Assembly (NCBI GenBank): GCA_963783095.1
Contig: CAWAMR010000008.1
Location: 62,001-126,000 of the forward strand
DNA from: CAWAMR01 sp963783095
GTDB lineage: Bacteria; Planctomycetota; Planctomycetia; Gemmatales; Gemmataceae
Length of the DNA stretch: 64,000 nt
Direction: 5' to 3'
Shown: one piece after another, positions 1-8,354 of the stretch
Layout: each line of letters begins with the position of its first letter
Numbering within the stretch: the stretch's first letter is position 1
Position numbers and translations under genes: made by a program
Notes under the pieces: generated by a model
Databases searched by the model: none
What the model was told of the DNA's origin: nothing
The model's input: only the letters and a program-made list of their open reading frames with translations

Positions 1-666
1 GCGTGGAGGTTCCTGTTTGCTTGCGTGCAATTGTGTTCCGAACCGCAGCCAAAGAACGGGCCATTGGTCGGCTTCGTCCTCGATTTCAACGTTTTGTGCA
101 ATGGCCTCCGATAATATTCGCCGAACCACTTCAGGGTAGATCGCTGCATAGAACACTGGGTCGGATCGAACGCGATCGACGAGGCCAGGTATGCTCTTGT
201 TCACGAGCAGAAATACGTCATGCTCCCTGAACTCTAACTGCCAGAGTTGCTGGCCAAGTTCCACGGGCTCGATGGGCAGGATACCGCGCCGACCAGCAAC
301 CGTTTGCTTTCCGGCCTTCTGTGGGCGAATATGTTCAGCGATGCCCAGTATTCGACCGTATTGCTCTGTGCGATCCACGACCTTCAGTGTGAAAAAGACA
401 TTCTCGCCTTCCAAGTCCGTTAGCGTTCGATTAGTCGGCAGTTGCAGCTTACCGACTTCGCCAAACTCGAATCTTTTGATTACCGACGATCCGGCGCAGG
501 TCGCCTCCAAATAGACGGCGGCATGGGAATAATGCGAGAGGAACGAAAGTCCCTCTAGTTTGATGGTAGCGTCAAAAGTGCGAGGCTGACCGTCGTGCAC
601 CGCAATATCAACGCAATCCCGAGTAATGCGGCGGCGACCAGTAAAGTTGACTCGTTTAATCGTCAC
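1..666 (-). CDS. Partner protein of the GHKL ATPase, partial at the left edge
   Basis: A continuous minus-strand reading frame of 222 codons runs off the left edge, so the C-terminus is missing. It starts at a GTG whose last two bases are shared with the stop codon of the ATPase gene upstream (GTGA overlap), which indicates translational coupling. The protein begins MTIKRVNFTGRRRITRD, is rich in short beta-strand-like stretches, and carries no signal peptide or membrane segment. I do not recognise the family. Because it is coupled to a GHKL ATPase, it is probably its dedicated partner or substrate adaptor, but that is inference. Confidence 0.75.
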   Translation of the reverse strand, partial: MTIKRVNFTGRRRITRDCVDIAVHDGQPRTFDATIKLEGLSFLSHYSHAAVYLEATCAGSSVIKRFEFGEVGKLQLPTNRTLTDLEGENVFFTLKVVDRTEQYGRILGIAEHIRPQKAGKQTVAGRRGILPIEPVELGQQLWQLEFREHDVFLLVNKSIPGLVDRVRSDPVFYAAIYPEVVRRILSEAIAQNVEIEDEADQWPVLWLRFGTQLHASKQEPPR

Positions 667-2603
667 GATTCATGCTCCTCTGCGCTCGTTAGTTCATCGA
701 CTCGGACAAACAAATCGCGGTTTCGGTCAAATCCGCTCACTGAAAAACTGAAGTCCTGTTGAATCTGGGTCAAAACGACGATGTTTCCGTCCTCGATTTG
801 CGGTCGGCCAATTCCCTTGCCGGTGGGATGCAAGTCGTTGTCGCCATTGCCGATCCTGAAATCGATCGGATTCCAATTGCGCAGTGGGTCACCCCGTGGA
901 AGATCGTAAGCGACCGAAACGCGAATTGACGAATGCTTCGGCATCGGTACTGCCGCGTTTCGACTGATTTTGAAGCCGCCTGCTCGCTCTGTGATCGAAT
1001 ACCACTTGGGATCGGGAACTGGCGGGTTCAGTTTTGGCGGAACATCTGTGTCTTCACCGTGCGTCTTCTGCCGTTGAGGTCCGCCCGTGCGTTCGATCGA
1101 AAAGAAGTCGCTTAACAAGTCAAAGTCGGGCTCCGTCGTGGACGGAGTGAGTACCTCGACCAAACTGTCCACGATCCCGCGAACGAACTTGACACGGCCT
1201 TTCCAGGTCTTCCATTCGAGGTCGGGGCGTTCCGCAGAGGTATCCCAATCTTCATGGGCCGGCCCCTCCGTGTCTCCAAGCAGTTTGGCGAGAGGTCCAC
1301 CTTCCACGTTCACAAGTGCTTGTATTCCTCGTAGAGAAGCCCGCGCATTGATTTTTGTAATTGTCATACCTTCGCGAACGTAGTAGGCATCGCAGCGTGT
1401 GCCGTCACTCAGACGTTCCAGGTGAACATCCAGATGAGCCTGCTGGCCGCTTCCTTGCCGACGTGGGAGCCACACATTTACGCGGACGCTTGTTAATTCG
1501 CCTGCGGAAAAGCGACGCCGCAAGGCGGTCAAATCTTCAGGTTTGAACGCGGCATCGGTCAGTTCGGGGATTCGCTCCCGACCTAGAACGATCGTTGACG
1601 CGATTTTGTCCGAATTGCGGGTGAGACTTTGTTTGGCGAATTGAATCGGTGGGGCAATGTGCCGCTTGTTTCGCTTCGGACCGTCCCATTTTACCTTTTT
1701 GCAGGCGGCGGCGATTTCACTTTCGTTGAGAGTTACCGAACCAATGCCGGGACCAGCGATTTCAACGATGAGTTCTCCTCGAACAATTCGAGTGAAAAAA
1801 TGAACCAGGACGGCTTGCAAGAGCCGATTTGAATTGAGTTCATCCGGAACATATGGTGCCACGACCGATAGGCCCGGTTCGTTTTTTCGGCTCAGCCGCC
1901 ATTCTTTACAAAACCGATCTAACTCGTTGGGATCCACAATCGGCAGTGGAAGACCATTCGCATTCTGTATGCCGCACCAGTACCCTTCCGGCATGTATTC
2001 CTTGCCTCCGTGCCGGTGGATTTGCAGCACTGCTTGGCCCATGAGAAATCGTTGCTTGTCGGACTCTCGAATGCTCAAGCCAAGCATGCATCCGACCCGG
2101 CTCACAGCGCGATATACCGTTTTCCCAAGTCCCCACCGGCCGAGATCGTCCCCGGTTTTTCCGCTGCGTCCGATGTTGCGCCAGAACCAATAGAAATCCT
2201 GTCGGGAACGGTCGCCTTCCTTTGGGTCGTGAAACAATTCGGCGTCCCCCTCCAGCCCCCGAGTGCCGAAGTCTTCGCAAACCAGGAAACGACAGGGCGT
2301 TTTCGGACAACCGTCACCATTGAACTCGACTTGTCGCCCTGCTAGCGGCGACCGCAATCGCTCGAAATAATATCGGAGTCGTTCCGGCGACGGCGCATCT
2401 CTCGGATCATGAATCGCCAGGCGAACCCGCACAGGCTTTTCAGCAACTCTGGCATCCACCGCGTTTTGCAATATTTCTCGGACCAATGCGTCGTTGCCAG
2501 CGTATTCATCCTCGCCAGTCTGCTCGGTTTTGAAAAGGACGGCTTCATTGGGCTGGCGTCGAACCGCCGCGCCGCGAAGTTCTTCAAAAATCCACTGTCC
2601 CAT
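663..2603 (-). CDS. GHKL-type (Hsp90/MutL/histidine kinase fold) ATPase, 646 aa
   Basis: The N-terminus carries all three hallmarks of a GHKL ATP-binding fold: the N-box REILQNAVDA at residues 42-51, a DFGTRGL loop at 111-117 corresponding to the DxGxG motif, and a second glycine loop GRWGLGK at 155-161. There is no phospho-acceptor or receiver domain, so it is not a two-component kinase; the layout is closer to MutL, Hsp90 or MORC-type ATPases, which use ATP to open and close as dimers. The remaining 450 residues are not assignable by eye. The stop overlaps the start of the next gene (GTGA). GHKL ATPases of this stand-alone type are frequent in bacterial conflict systems; a defence role is inferred only from this and from the accessory surroundings. 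Confidence 0.85.
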   Translation of the reverse strand: MGQWIFEELRGAAVRRQPNEAVLFKTEQTGEDEYAGNDALVREILQNAVDARVAEKPVRVRLAIHDPRDAPSPERLRYYFERLRSPLAGRQVEFNGDGCPKTPCRFLVCEDFGTRGLEGDAELFHDPKEGDRSRQDFYWFWRNIGRSGKTGDDLGRWGLGKTVYRAVSRVGCMLGLSIRESDKQRFLMGQAVLQIHRHGGKEYMPEGYWCGIQNANGLPLPIVDPNELDRFCKEWRLSRKNEPGLSVVAPYVPDELNSNRLLQAVLVHFFTRIVRGELIVEIAGPGIGSVTLNESEIAAACKKVKWDGPKRNKRHIAPPIQFAKQSLTRNSDKIASTIVLGRERIPELTDAAFKPEDLTALRRRFSAGELTSVRVNVWLPRRQGSGQQAHLDVHLERLSDGTRCDAYYVREGMTITKINARASLRGIQALVNVEGGPLAKLLGDTEGPAHEDWDTSAERPDLEWKTWKGRVKFVRGIVDSLVEVLTPSTTEPDFDLLSDFFSIERTGGPQRQKTHGEDTDVPPKLNPPVPDPKWYSITERAGGFKISRNAAVPMPKHSSIRVSVAYDLPRGDPLRNWNPIDFRIGNGDNDLHPTGKGIGRPQIEDGNIVVLTQIQQDFSFSVSGFDRNRDLFVRVDELTSAEEHES

Positions 2604-2786
2604 TGGCGACCCCTAAGACGATCCCAAGCAGCTTCATCGCGTAGCCGAGAAAGTTTACCACGCCGAATAATGAATGGGCCAGATAAAAGTGACTGAACTA
2701 ACTGGGGGCATTCGTGGCGCTGGCGCAATGGAATAGCTCGGTAGTTAGAATAGAAAGCCGCGCCAGTAGCCCGGAATTGGCGGACT
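2604..2786 (-). other. Gap upstream of the GHKL ATPase, no clear gene
   Basis: About 180 bases between the ATPase start and the frameshifted gene upstream. One minus-strand frame just before the ATPase reads as a hydrophobic, glycine-rich stretch (LFGVVNFLGYAMKLLGIVLG) that could be a short membrane peptide, but it has no convincing start or ribosome binding site. Reported only as unassigned sequence. Confidence 0.3.
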
Positions 2787-3418
2787 TCAAACTTGGGAAT
2801 TGACAACGACTGTAGAATTTGGAATTTGCCGTGCGGCAACGTCAGAGAGCGAGAAAAACGGGTCGTATTCAAACGCCCGACCAAGCCGGCAAGCTTCGAC
2901 ACCGTGGCGAAATTGACGAGCATCACCGTCAACAGGTTCTTTGTCGGCGGAAATGGTCAGTCGAGCAAGTTGTTCAGGGGTCAGAACAAGTTCATGGGTC
3001 AATCCCTTATTCAAGCCGCGTGCGATGACCTTGAGCGAATCACCCAACCTAACAACGGCAAGACCCTGATCCTTCCGAGAACGACCGTGAAGCGGAGAGC
3101 TTCCTCATCTTCTGGGGAAAGGTCAGGCATATCCCCCATCCTGGTGAGTCGCTTTAGGATTTTCCAGAAGGCTTTTTGCTGGTCGGATGGCAGACTCCAA
3201 AAGATATTCGCAGCAGCCTCGGCTGCACGATGGGCAATGGTAGTATCGAGTTTCGGCTTCTTTGCCTTCTTCGGCCTTGGCGTCGGCGTGATCTTTTCGG
3301 GGTTATTTCCCGAACACTGTTCGGGAATCGTGGTCGCCTCATCGACAGTCTCGGGGTTCGGTTTCTCGACTTCTCTGGGAGTGGTGGCAACCCCAGGACC
3401 GGGAACTCGTTCGTTCAT
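2787..3418 (-). CDS. Uncharacterised Pro/Lys-rich protein, one frameshift
   Basis: The first part, from ATG at 3418, has a proline- and lysine-rich leader (PTPRPKKAKKPK) followed by a helical segment ending in LGRIRVLPLLG. The protein then reads on sensibly in the neighbouring frame (LGDSLKVIARGLNKGL, then LTHELVLTPEQLARL), so one base is probably missing near 3053. Joined length is about 210 residues. It lies directly downstream of, and on the same strand as, the XRE regulator. Its basic leader resembles the basic tail of that regulator, suggesting the two work together. Family unknown. Confidence 0.45.
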
Positions 3419-3481
3419 GTTGACTCCTCATCGATTAGTGGTTGTCTCAAGTTTGAGTTCAACGGGATAATGGTGGAGGGC

Positions 3482-3817
3482 TCACTTCTTCTCTCTGCCC
3501 TTTATGGCTTTTTTGGGTGGCAGTTTCTCTTCCTCCGTTTTTGGTCGGCCTGGTTTTCCTACATGCGGCGGTTCAGGTATCTCGATGTCATCGGTAGAGA
3601 ACACGTCAAGAGAAACATTGAGTGCCTTGGCGATCCGCACCACAGTTTCCCACCAAGGTTTTGATTCGCCGGCCAGCAATACCGACATCGTTTGCTTGGA
3701 CACCCCGGCGAGTTGTCCAAGTCGATAGGCACTGAACCCGGATTTGAGAAGCTGTTCCTCTAATGCTTCTTTGAAGTTTGCAGCCATTCGGTTGTTCCCA
3801 AAAAGAAAATCATCCAT
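3482..3817 (-). CDS. XRE/Cro-type helix-turn-helix regulator
   Basis: A 111-residue protein with a classic XRE domain: RLGQLAGVSKQTMSVLLAGE forms the two-helix recognition unit, followed by VVRIAKALNVSLDVF, the usual third and fourth helices. The C-terminus is a disordered basic tail (KPGRPKTEEEKLPPKKAIKG). The start may be the ATG at 3817 or, more likely, an internal ATG at 3787 preceded by GGGAAC. It faces away from the DUF932 gene and the shared upstream region carries repeated AGTCCAA boxes, so it probably represses both itself and the rightward genes, as phage- and plasmid-type regulators do. Confidence 0.85.
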   Translation of the reverse strand: MDDFLFGNNRMAANFKEALEEQLLKSGFSAYRLGQLAGVSKQTMSVLLAGESKPWWETVVRIAKALNVSLDVFSTDDIEIPEPPHVGKPGRPKTEEEKLPPKKAIKGREKK

Positions 3818-3838
3818 CTTTATTACTATCGCAAATCC

Positions 3839-3916
3839 AGTCCAAAGGACTAGACATATTTCCTTGAATTTATTTAGTCCAAATCTATTGACTAGTCCAA
3901 TGAAATTGACTAAGAT
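3839..3916 (+). promoter_or_regulatory. Divergent promoter with putative XRE operators
   Basis: AGTCCAA occurs three times in the same orientation (3839, 3876, 3894). Inverted partners are also present: AGTCC-AAA-GGACT at 3839-3851, TAGTC-N10-GACTA at 3875-3894 and the palindrome GACTAGTC at 3890-3897. The last boxes overlap a strong rightward sigma-70-like promoter, TTGACT at 3888, a 17-base spacer, and TAAGAT at 3911. This arrangement is what an autoregulating repressor site looks like; binding by the adjacent XRE protein is inferred. Confidence 0.65.
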
Positions 3917-4061
3917 AGCATCACAAGGTTAGTGATTGCTCAGTGATGGACCAATTAGCAACAACTGACGAATGTCCGTGGTAATTGACCAGTGAAACGA
4001 AAGGAACCCTGAATGTCTCAGGGTTCTCAACCCTCAATCCCAACGAATGAAAGGCACAACC

Positions 4062-4829
4062 ATGAACAAGGCTAAACTTTGCTTGCATACCGGGGCCGCG
4101 ACGGTTTCCCGCGAACAAGTCATGGACAGCATGACACCGCAACGGACGAACACCTGGGTTCCGATCTCGCACGGGGTTCTGATCGACCGCGTGCAAAAGT
4201 CTCTGGAACATTCCGGTTTGCGAGTGGTCGAGGAATCGCATGGGTTGACGAAGGACGGTCAACGCTACTTCGGACTCATGCAACTGGTCAACGGCCACAC
4301 CGACGGCGATTACGGCCTTGTGGTGGGACTCCGAAATTCGCACGACAAGAGTTTCCCAGCCGGCCTTGTGGTGGGGTCTTCGGTTTTTGTCTGCGACAAC
4401 CTCAGCTTCAGCGGAGAAATCAAACTGGCCCGAAAGCACACAGTCCAGATCGAACGTGATCTTCCGATGTTGATCGATCGGGCGGTGGGACAGTTGGCCG
4501 ATCATCGCCACGTGCAATCGTTGCGGTTTGACACCTACAAGCACATGGAAATCACGGATGCACAGGCCCACGACCTGATTATCAAGGCTTATGACTCGCG
4601 GATTCTGCCCGTTACCGCGTTGCCAGAGGTCTTGAAGCAATGGCGGGAACCGAATCATCCGGAGTTCAAGGAAGCGAAGACACTCTGGCGGTTGTTCAAT
4701 GCATTTACTGAATGTGCGAAGGGCAATCTGAATGAACTTCCTCGGAGAAGTCAGGCTCTACATGGGATCTGCGATACGGCCAGCGGGTTGATCTTCCAGA
4801 AGGATAAGCAGTTTGCCGTTGCCGCCTAA
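4062..4829 (+). CDS. DUF932 (phage/plasmid-like, TIGR03299-type) protein
   Basis: The protein (255 aa from the ATG at 4062, behind GAAAGG) shows the conserved pattern of DUF932: YFGLMQLVNG, then VGLRNSHDKSFPAGLVVGS, FVCDNLSFSGE and ARKHT, with a C-terminal LWRLFNAFTEC motif. Members are found on plasmids, phages and genomic islands; their biochemical role is not established, although links to DNA metabolism have been proposed. It is the first gene driven by the operator-controlled promoter at 3888 and heads a rightward run of island genes. A 245-residue frame on the opposite strand is only its shadow. Confidence 0.85.
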   Translation: MNKAKLCLHTGAATVSREQVMDSMTPQRTNTWVPISHGVLIDRVQKSLEHSGLRVVEESHGLTKDGQRYFGLMQLVNGHTDGDYGLVVGLRNSHDKSFPAGLVVGSSVFVCDNLSFSGEIKLARKHTVQIERDLPMLIDRAVGQLADHRHVQSLRFDTYKHMEITDAQAHDLIIKAYDSRILPVTALPEVLKQWREPNHPEFKEAKTLWRLFNAFTECAKGNLNELPRRSQALHGICDTASGLIFQKDKQFAVAA

Positions 4830-4909
4830 TTCAGAGTGGCCCGCGCCCAGCGGGTTAATGAGCCTCCCGACGTTCGGGGGACCAGTCACAAGCCTGGGGA
4901 AGAGACGCG

Positions 4910-5110
4910 ATGGACAAGATTCAGTCTGTAACGATCGGCCAACGAATCGATGAAGTGAAAGTCGGAACGTGCCAACGGATGTTCGGTCTGTGCGTCGTCA
5001 GAATCAAACGGAACAGATGGCAGGTTGGAAATATGCCCACCCTCGAAGATGCCTACATGGATCGCGATCAGGCCATCGAAGCATTTTCTGGACTCGGAAA
5101 ATTGTTCTGA
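4910..5110 (+). CDS. Small hypothetical protein, 66 aa
   Basis: Starts at ATG 4910 after GGGGAAGAG. The sequence (MDKIQSVTIGQRIDEVKVGT, later VVRIKRNRWQVGNMPTLEDA and DRDQAIEAF) is a plausible compact alpha/beta protein with no membrane segment or zinc ligands. It sits 80 bases after the DUF932 gene and 30 bases before the next small gene, so the three are probably one transcript. No family recognised. Confidence 0.6.
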   Translation: MDKIQSVTIGQRIDEVKVGTCQRMFGLCVVRIKRNRWQVGNMPTLEDAYMDRDQAIEAFSGLGKLF

Positions 5111-5140
5111 ACATTCATTACCACAAAGGGGCAAGCGACT

Positions 5141-5290
5141 ATGGGAATCTACATCGACCAGGCCGACGACGAAGCGGTCAACGACTATTTCCAGTGGATC
5201 GCGGAGGGTATGCCCGATCCGTTCCGCCCCGCAGATGAATCGGCCCGACAAAAGCCGGTCGAGGACCGTGAAGATGGAATGCCGTTCTGA
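5141..5290 (+). CDS. Very small acidic protein, 49 aa
   Basis: ATG at 5141 follows GGGGCAAGCGACT; the product MGIYIDQADDEAVNDYFQWI continues to a stop at 5288-5290. It is acidic, has no cysteines or membrane segment, and fits neatly between two genes with short spacers. Codon use matches the neighbours. Small acidic proteins in such islands are often host-modulating or anti-defence factors, but nothing in the sequence shows this. Confidence 0.5.
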   Translation: MGIYIDQADDEAVNDYFQWIAEGMPDPFRPADESARQKPVEDREDGMPF

Positions 5291-5344
5291 ACTATCGCCC
5301 CAGTGTTTTTTACCTTTACTTTTTCTCTGCAAAGGACAAACGAA

Positions 5345-5980
5345 ATGAACTTGCTTCCCAACAATCTCGGAACGCTGGCTAACGTCTGCGCGAAGGATAA
5401 CACGAAATACGCGATGAACGGGGTTCATCTCCGCGTGCATGACGACAACACCTATCGAGCATGTTCGACCGATACCAAAGTTGGACTTATGGTGACTGGC
5501 CCGTGCGGGGTTGCAGACAATTACCCGAATATCCCAGCGCTCGAAAGCGCTCCGAATGGGGCAACGGAATCGCTCATTCCCGCGAAGTCGTGGAAGAATT
5601 CCTTTGCCGCTGCCAAGAAGATCAAGACTGGGTTCAAGCCGATCCTGCAATCGGTCGCCACCGTGATCGGAGAAAAGGTTACTTCGCTGGCATCGACGAA
5701 CTTGGAAGCGGTAACATTCGAGCAACCCCGTAATATCGAGGGACGATTCCCACCACTGGCCGACGTTATTCCCAACGCTGAAAAGGCGAAATCGACGGTC
5801 GCGATTGATGCCGATAAGCTCAAAGACTTGTTGACCGCACTCGTTCCGTTCACTTGCGGTGAATACAACCGCATCGACCTTGAGATTCACGGGAATGAAA
5901 AGGTGAACACCATGCTCGTGCTGCGGACGAAGAACGATCAGGGTCAAGAGGCTGTCGCGCTGCAAATGGTGCTGACGTAA
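5345..5980 (+). CDS. Possible sliding-clamp-like protein
   Basis: ATG 5345, 211 aa. The second half (GRFPPLADVIPNAEK, STVAIDADKLKDLLTAL, then RIDLEIHGNEKV and MLVLRTKN, ending QMVLT) has the strand-helix-strand rhythm of a DNA polymerase III beta-clamp domain, including a phage-like FPxxxxVIP element. Only about one and a half clamp-sized domains are present, far short of the usual 360-380 residues, so if related it is a small phage-type version. Ends just before a strong terminator. The assignment is tentative. Confidence 0.45.
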   Translation: MNLLPNNLGTLANVCAKDNTKYAMNGVHLRVHDDNTYRACSTDTKVGLMVTGPCGVADNYPNIPALESAPNGATESLIPAKSWKNSFAAAKKIKTGFKPILQSVATVIGEKVTSLASTNLEAVTFEQPRNIEGRFPPLADVIPNAEKAKSTVAIDADKLKDLLTALVPFTCGEYNRIDLEIHGNEKVNTMLVLRTKNDQGQEAVALQMVLT

Positions 5981-5991
5981 GATTCGCTCCG

Positions 5992-6023
5992 ATGCTGGTC
6001 AGGACGTTCCTGGCCAGCATTTT
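5992..6023 (+). terminator. Rho-independent terminator after the clamp-like gene
   Basis: Stem ATGCTGGTCAGG at 5992-6003 pairs with CCTGGCCAGCAT at 6009-6020 (one G-T mismatch) around the loop ACGTT, followed by TTT. It begins 11 bases after the stop codon. Confidence 0.75.
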
Positions 6024-6061
6024 GAACCGCTGGCATAACTTTGGATAATTAGCTGGAAAAC

Positions 6062-6237
6062 TTGAAAGTCATCTGCGATTCTTATGCTGATAAGCATATT
6101 CGCATCCAAACGCATGATGGCAAGAAACAGTTCTGATACCCGAGTGGCATGACTTTATCGAGATGTTCACACCTGAAGACGGTCTTGAGTGTGGTGGGCA
6201 TCGCGTTCCGAAACTAATTCAGATTGGAGTGAGGTAA
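6062..6237 (+). CDS. Small hypothetical protein, one frameshift
   Basis: From a TTG at 6062 the frame reads KVICDSYADKHIRIQTHDGK and stops at 6134; one base later in frame it continues IPEWHDFIEMFTPEDGLECG to a stop at 6235, one base before the next ATG. A single missing base near 6133 (CAGTTC-TGATACCC) would give one 58-residue protein. The tight junction with the next gene supports reality; the weak start and the indel lower confidence. Confidence 0.4.
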
Positions 6238-6238
6238 C

Positions 6239-6610
6239 ATGGGCCACAAGATCGACCGCTACACCCGCGAAGGCCGCGACCAGGCCAAGCGGATCGACGC
6301 GATGAGGCGTCAGGCTGCTTATGCCGCACGCAAGGAAGAAGAGAAGAAAGAGAGGCTTGAGCGCCGGAAGCAGATCATGGAAGATCGCCGGCGTGAGGAA
6401 ATCGCACGGCAGAACAACGAATGCCCAAGCCCAATTTGCGACGAACCGCGTGAGCAATACTACGAAAGGCTGCGTGCCTTCAAGGAACAGAACCATGAGA
6501 GGATCGCGGCCACTTGGGAACAAATCGACAAGTGGCTGGATGAGCTGGACGCGGAGATTGAAGCCGACAAAGCGAAGGGCGAAGTCACTCCACCTTCCGA
6601 CGCATCCTGA
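6239..6610 (+). CDS. Highly charged coiled-coil protein, 123 aa
   Basis: ATG 6239 behind GGAGTGAGG. Residues 15-65 are almost entirely Arg, Lys, Glu and Gln (for example ARKEEEKKERLERRKQIMED), a strong single long helix or coiled coil. A short loop with two cysteines (NNECPSPICDEP) follows, then a second helix ending in an acidic tail. No catalytic motif. Possibly structural or nucleic-acid associated; function unknown. Confidence 0.6.
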   Translation: MGHKIDRYTREGRDQAKRIDAMRRQAAYAARKEEEKKERLERRKQIMEDRRREEIARQNNECPSPICDEPREQYYERLRAFKEQNHERIAATWEQIDKWLDELDAEIEADKAKGEVTPPSDAS

Positions 6611-6643
6611 CCCGCATCATTCCCAAAAAGACAAGGAGAAGAA

Positions 6644-6991
6644 ATGAACAACTCGATATTTGTCATCAAGCCCTACAAGTGGCACGGTATGTGGGTCTTT
6701 GACGACCCGAACGTAGGGCTTGTCCAAGAGCCTTTCGTCGGCGGCGCGGACACGATGATTGATCGTGCAACCGACCACATTCCTAATGCCAATGAGGGGT
6801 TCGTAGCGGTGTTCTCTGCAAGCTACTTCCCTGATGCGCAGATCGTTCTCGATTGGCGGCGGGAGGAAAGCGGCGGGAACGTCTATCACTGGCCGGAAAG
6901 GGAAATGGAAGGCTGGTTCTGTCCCGCGCTGCTGAAATATTTTAAGAAGGCTCCGGAGAGGTTATACATCCAGGTAAAGCCGGCTGGGTAA
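6644..6991 (+). CDS. Conserved-looking hypothetical protein, 115 aa
   Basis: ATG 6644 is preceded by AAGGAGAAGAA, a good ribosome binding site. The protein is rich in aromatic residues (IKPYKWHGMWVFDDPNVGLV, then VFSASYFPDAQIVLDW and MEGWFCPALLKYF), with Trp/Pro patterns typical of a folded enzyme-like or binding domain rather than a random frame. No signal peptide. I cannot name the family with certainty. Confidence 0.65.
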   Translation: MNNSIFVIKPYKWHGMWVFDDPNVGLVQEPFVGGADTMIDRATDHIPNANEGFVAVFSASYFPDAQIVLDWRREESGGNVYHWPEREMEGWFCPALLKYFKKAPERLYIQVKPAG

Positions 6992-7058
6992 TGGACTTGG
7001 GCGGCAGACCGAAAAGCAGTTTGACGCTGTTGCTTAATCGACACGATGAAATGAACTT

Positions 7059-7096
7059 GGCGGGTGAGTGTTGCGAACACTCACCCGCCTTTTTTT
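7059..7096 (+). terminator. Strong Rho-independent terminator
   Basis: Perfect 14-base stem GGCGGGTGAGTGTT (7059-7072) with AACACTCACCCGCC (7076-7089), loop GCG, then a run of seven T. It closes the transcript before the SWIM gene. Confidence 0.9.
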
Positions 7097-7123
7097 CCTA
7101 AACCCTTTTTTGGAGAACTAAAC

Positions 7124-7609
7124 ATGGAAATCTTCATTCCCTCGATTCGGAAAAACAAGTCTGCGATGCGATCCGTTCGCGTCAAATTGGTTGACCATGA
7201 CACCAACAAACTCTCGGTCATGACGATCGCGGAACGCAAGAACACTACCAGATACACAGTTGAGGAAATCTACGCCGATGCAGGTTTTGACGGTCGGGCT
7301 TTCCGACTTGAGAAGATCGAATCGAACGACGGCTACAACGTGCTTATTTGCCGGAATGTTCGCGGTCATCTCTGCGATTGTGCCGGATTCGAGTACGGCA
7401 ACGGCAAGCCATGCAAACACATTGGCGCGATCGGTTCACTGATCGAGCAAGGCAAGCTGATTGCACCTTGTTCGGATCGTGAACCAGAGAAGTGGCCCGC
7501 CGATGAAACGACTTGCCCGGAGTGCGGTTCGGAAATGATCGAGTGGGAACCCGGCGATTCGGCTTGTCTGGACTGTACCGCGATTGGATTGACAGACCTT
7601 GCCGCATGA
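7124..7609 (+). CDS. SWIM zinc-finger protein with C-terminal zinc ribbon
   Basis: The start ATG 7124 follows TGGAGAACTAAAC. Residues 81-105 carry CDCAGFEYGNGKPCKHIGAI, which fits the SWIM pattern CxC-xn-CxH. The C-terminus has a separate CPEC...CLDC ribbon. SWIM fingers bind DNA or proteins and occur in SNF2 helicase partners and transposases. The 161-residue protein has no enzymatic domain, so it is probably a nucleic-acid binding accessory protein of the island. Confidence 0.75.
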   Translation: MEIFIPSIRKNKSAMRSVRVKLVDHDTNKLSVMTIAERKNTTRYTVEEIYADAGFDGRAFRLEKIESNDGYNVLICRNVRGHLCDCAGFEYGNGKPCKHIGAIGSLIEQGKLIAPCSDREPEKWPADETTCPECGSEMIEWEPGDSACLDCTAIGLTDLAA

Positions 7610-7768
7610 CCGGAACCTATCAATCGAACACCTGTACTGGCTTTATGTGCATATATTTCCAGATGGAAGCCGAAAGCCGTTTCGGATACAGTATCGTTTG
7701 TGTCACATCCTCGACAAATAGCTAACGTACAGTAATATTAGTCAACAATCTTTTGGAAGGTGGTTGCA

Positions 7769-8290
7769 ATGATCGTCCAATCGATTAGTTTCGGCAAATT
7801 TCGGGTTCGGTATTCATTGCATCGGGATAAGAAGATAGCTGGCTACAGCATTCCACTCAAGAACTACAAACAGCGAGACCCGTATTCGTGCGCGTTTGTG
7901 GCCGCATTTGCAGTGGCAAGGAAATTCAAACCCGATATTGATGCCGTGAAGGTATTGAGGGCTGTTCGTCCCGACGTTAATTGTGGAGTCAATCAGACCG
8001 GGTTGACGAACGCCCTGGAGTCTCTTGGAATTAAGGCGGAATTTCGCAAAGATTTGACGGTTGCCAAAATCCGCAAGTGCGTCAAGCAAGGAATGCCGAT
8101 CATTGTTTCTGTGTGGCCTCGCGGTTGGCACACTGACCATTGGACTGTTATTCAGGGATTCGGTTCTGGTCGCGTCTACCTGGTCAACCACCAAAGTCTG
8201 GGTGTGGAAAGATTCCTAAAGCAATGGTCCGATATGGACATGAGGGGCAGGGGCGGTTCGCGGGAAGGAATCATTTGCAGGCAATCTTAA
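7769..8290 (+). CDS. Peptidase C39-like (papain-fold) protein
   Basis: ATG 7769 has GGAAGG eight bases upstream and is preferred over the GTG at 7760. The protein of 173 aa shows a catalytic-type cysteine in RDPYSCAFVAAFAVARKF and a histidine in GWHTDHWTVIQGFG, followed by YLVNHQS, matching the Cys-His-Asn/Asp order of C39-like domains. There is no ABC transporter module and no signal peptide, so it acts in the cytoplasm, perhaps processing or sensing a peptide. C39-like domains also occur in toxin and phage proteins. Confidence 0.75.
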   Translation: MIVQSISFGKFRVRYSLHRDKKIAGYSIPLKNYKQRDPYSCAFVAAFAVARKFKPDIDAVKVLRAVRPDVNCGVNQTGLTNALESLGIKAEFRKDLTVAKIRKCVKQGMPIIVSVWPRGWHTDHWTVIQGFGSGRVYLVNHQSLGVERFLKQWSDMDMRGRGGSREGIICRQS

Positions 8291-8354
8291 TGAATGAGCG
8301 TTAATAAGGATGATGCTATGAGTCTCAGCCTTACCCTTATTGGAGAACACGGAA

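Noticed and set aside
3921..4658. 245-residue minus-strand frame
   Set aside because: It lies opposite the DUF932 gene, has no recognisable motif and would overlap the promoter region; a shadow frame.
4886..5965. 359-residue minus-strand frame
   Set aside because: Antisense to three small genes with good starts; composition unlike a folded protein.
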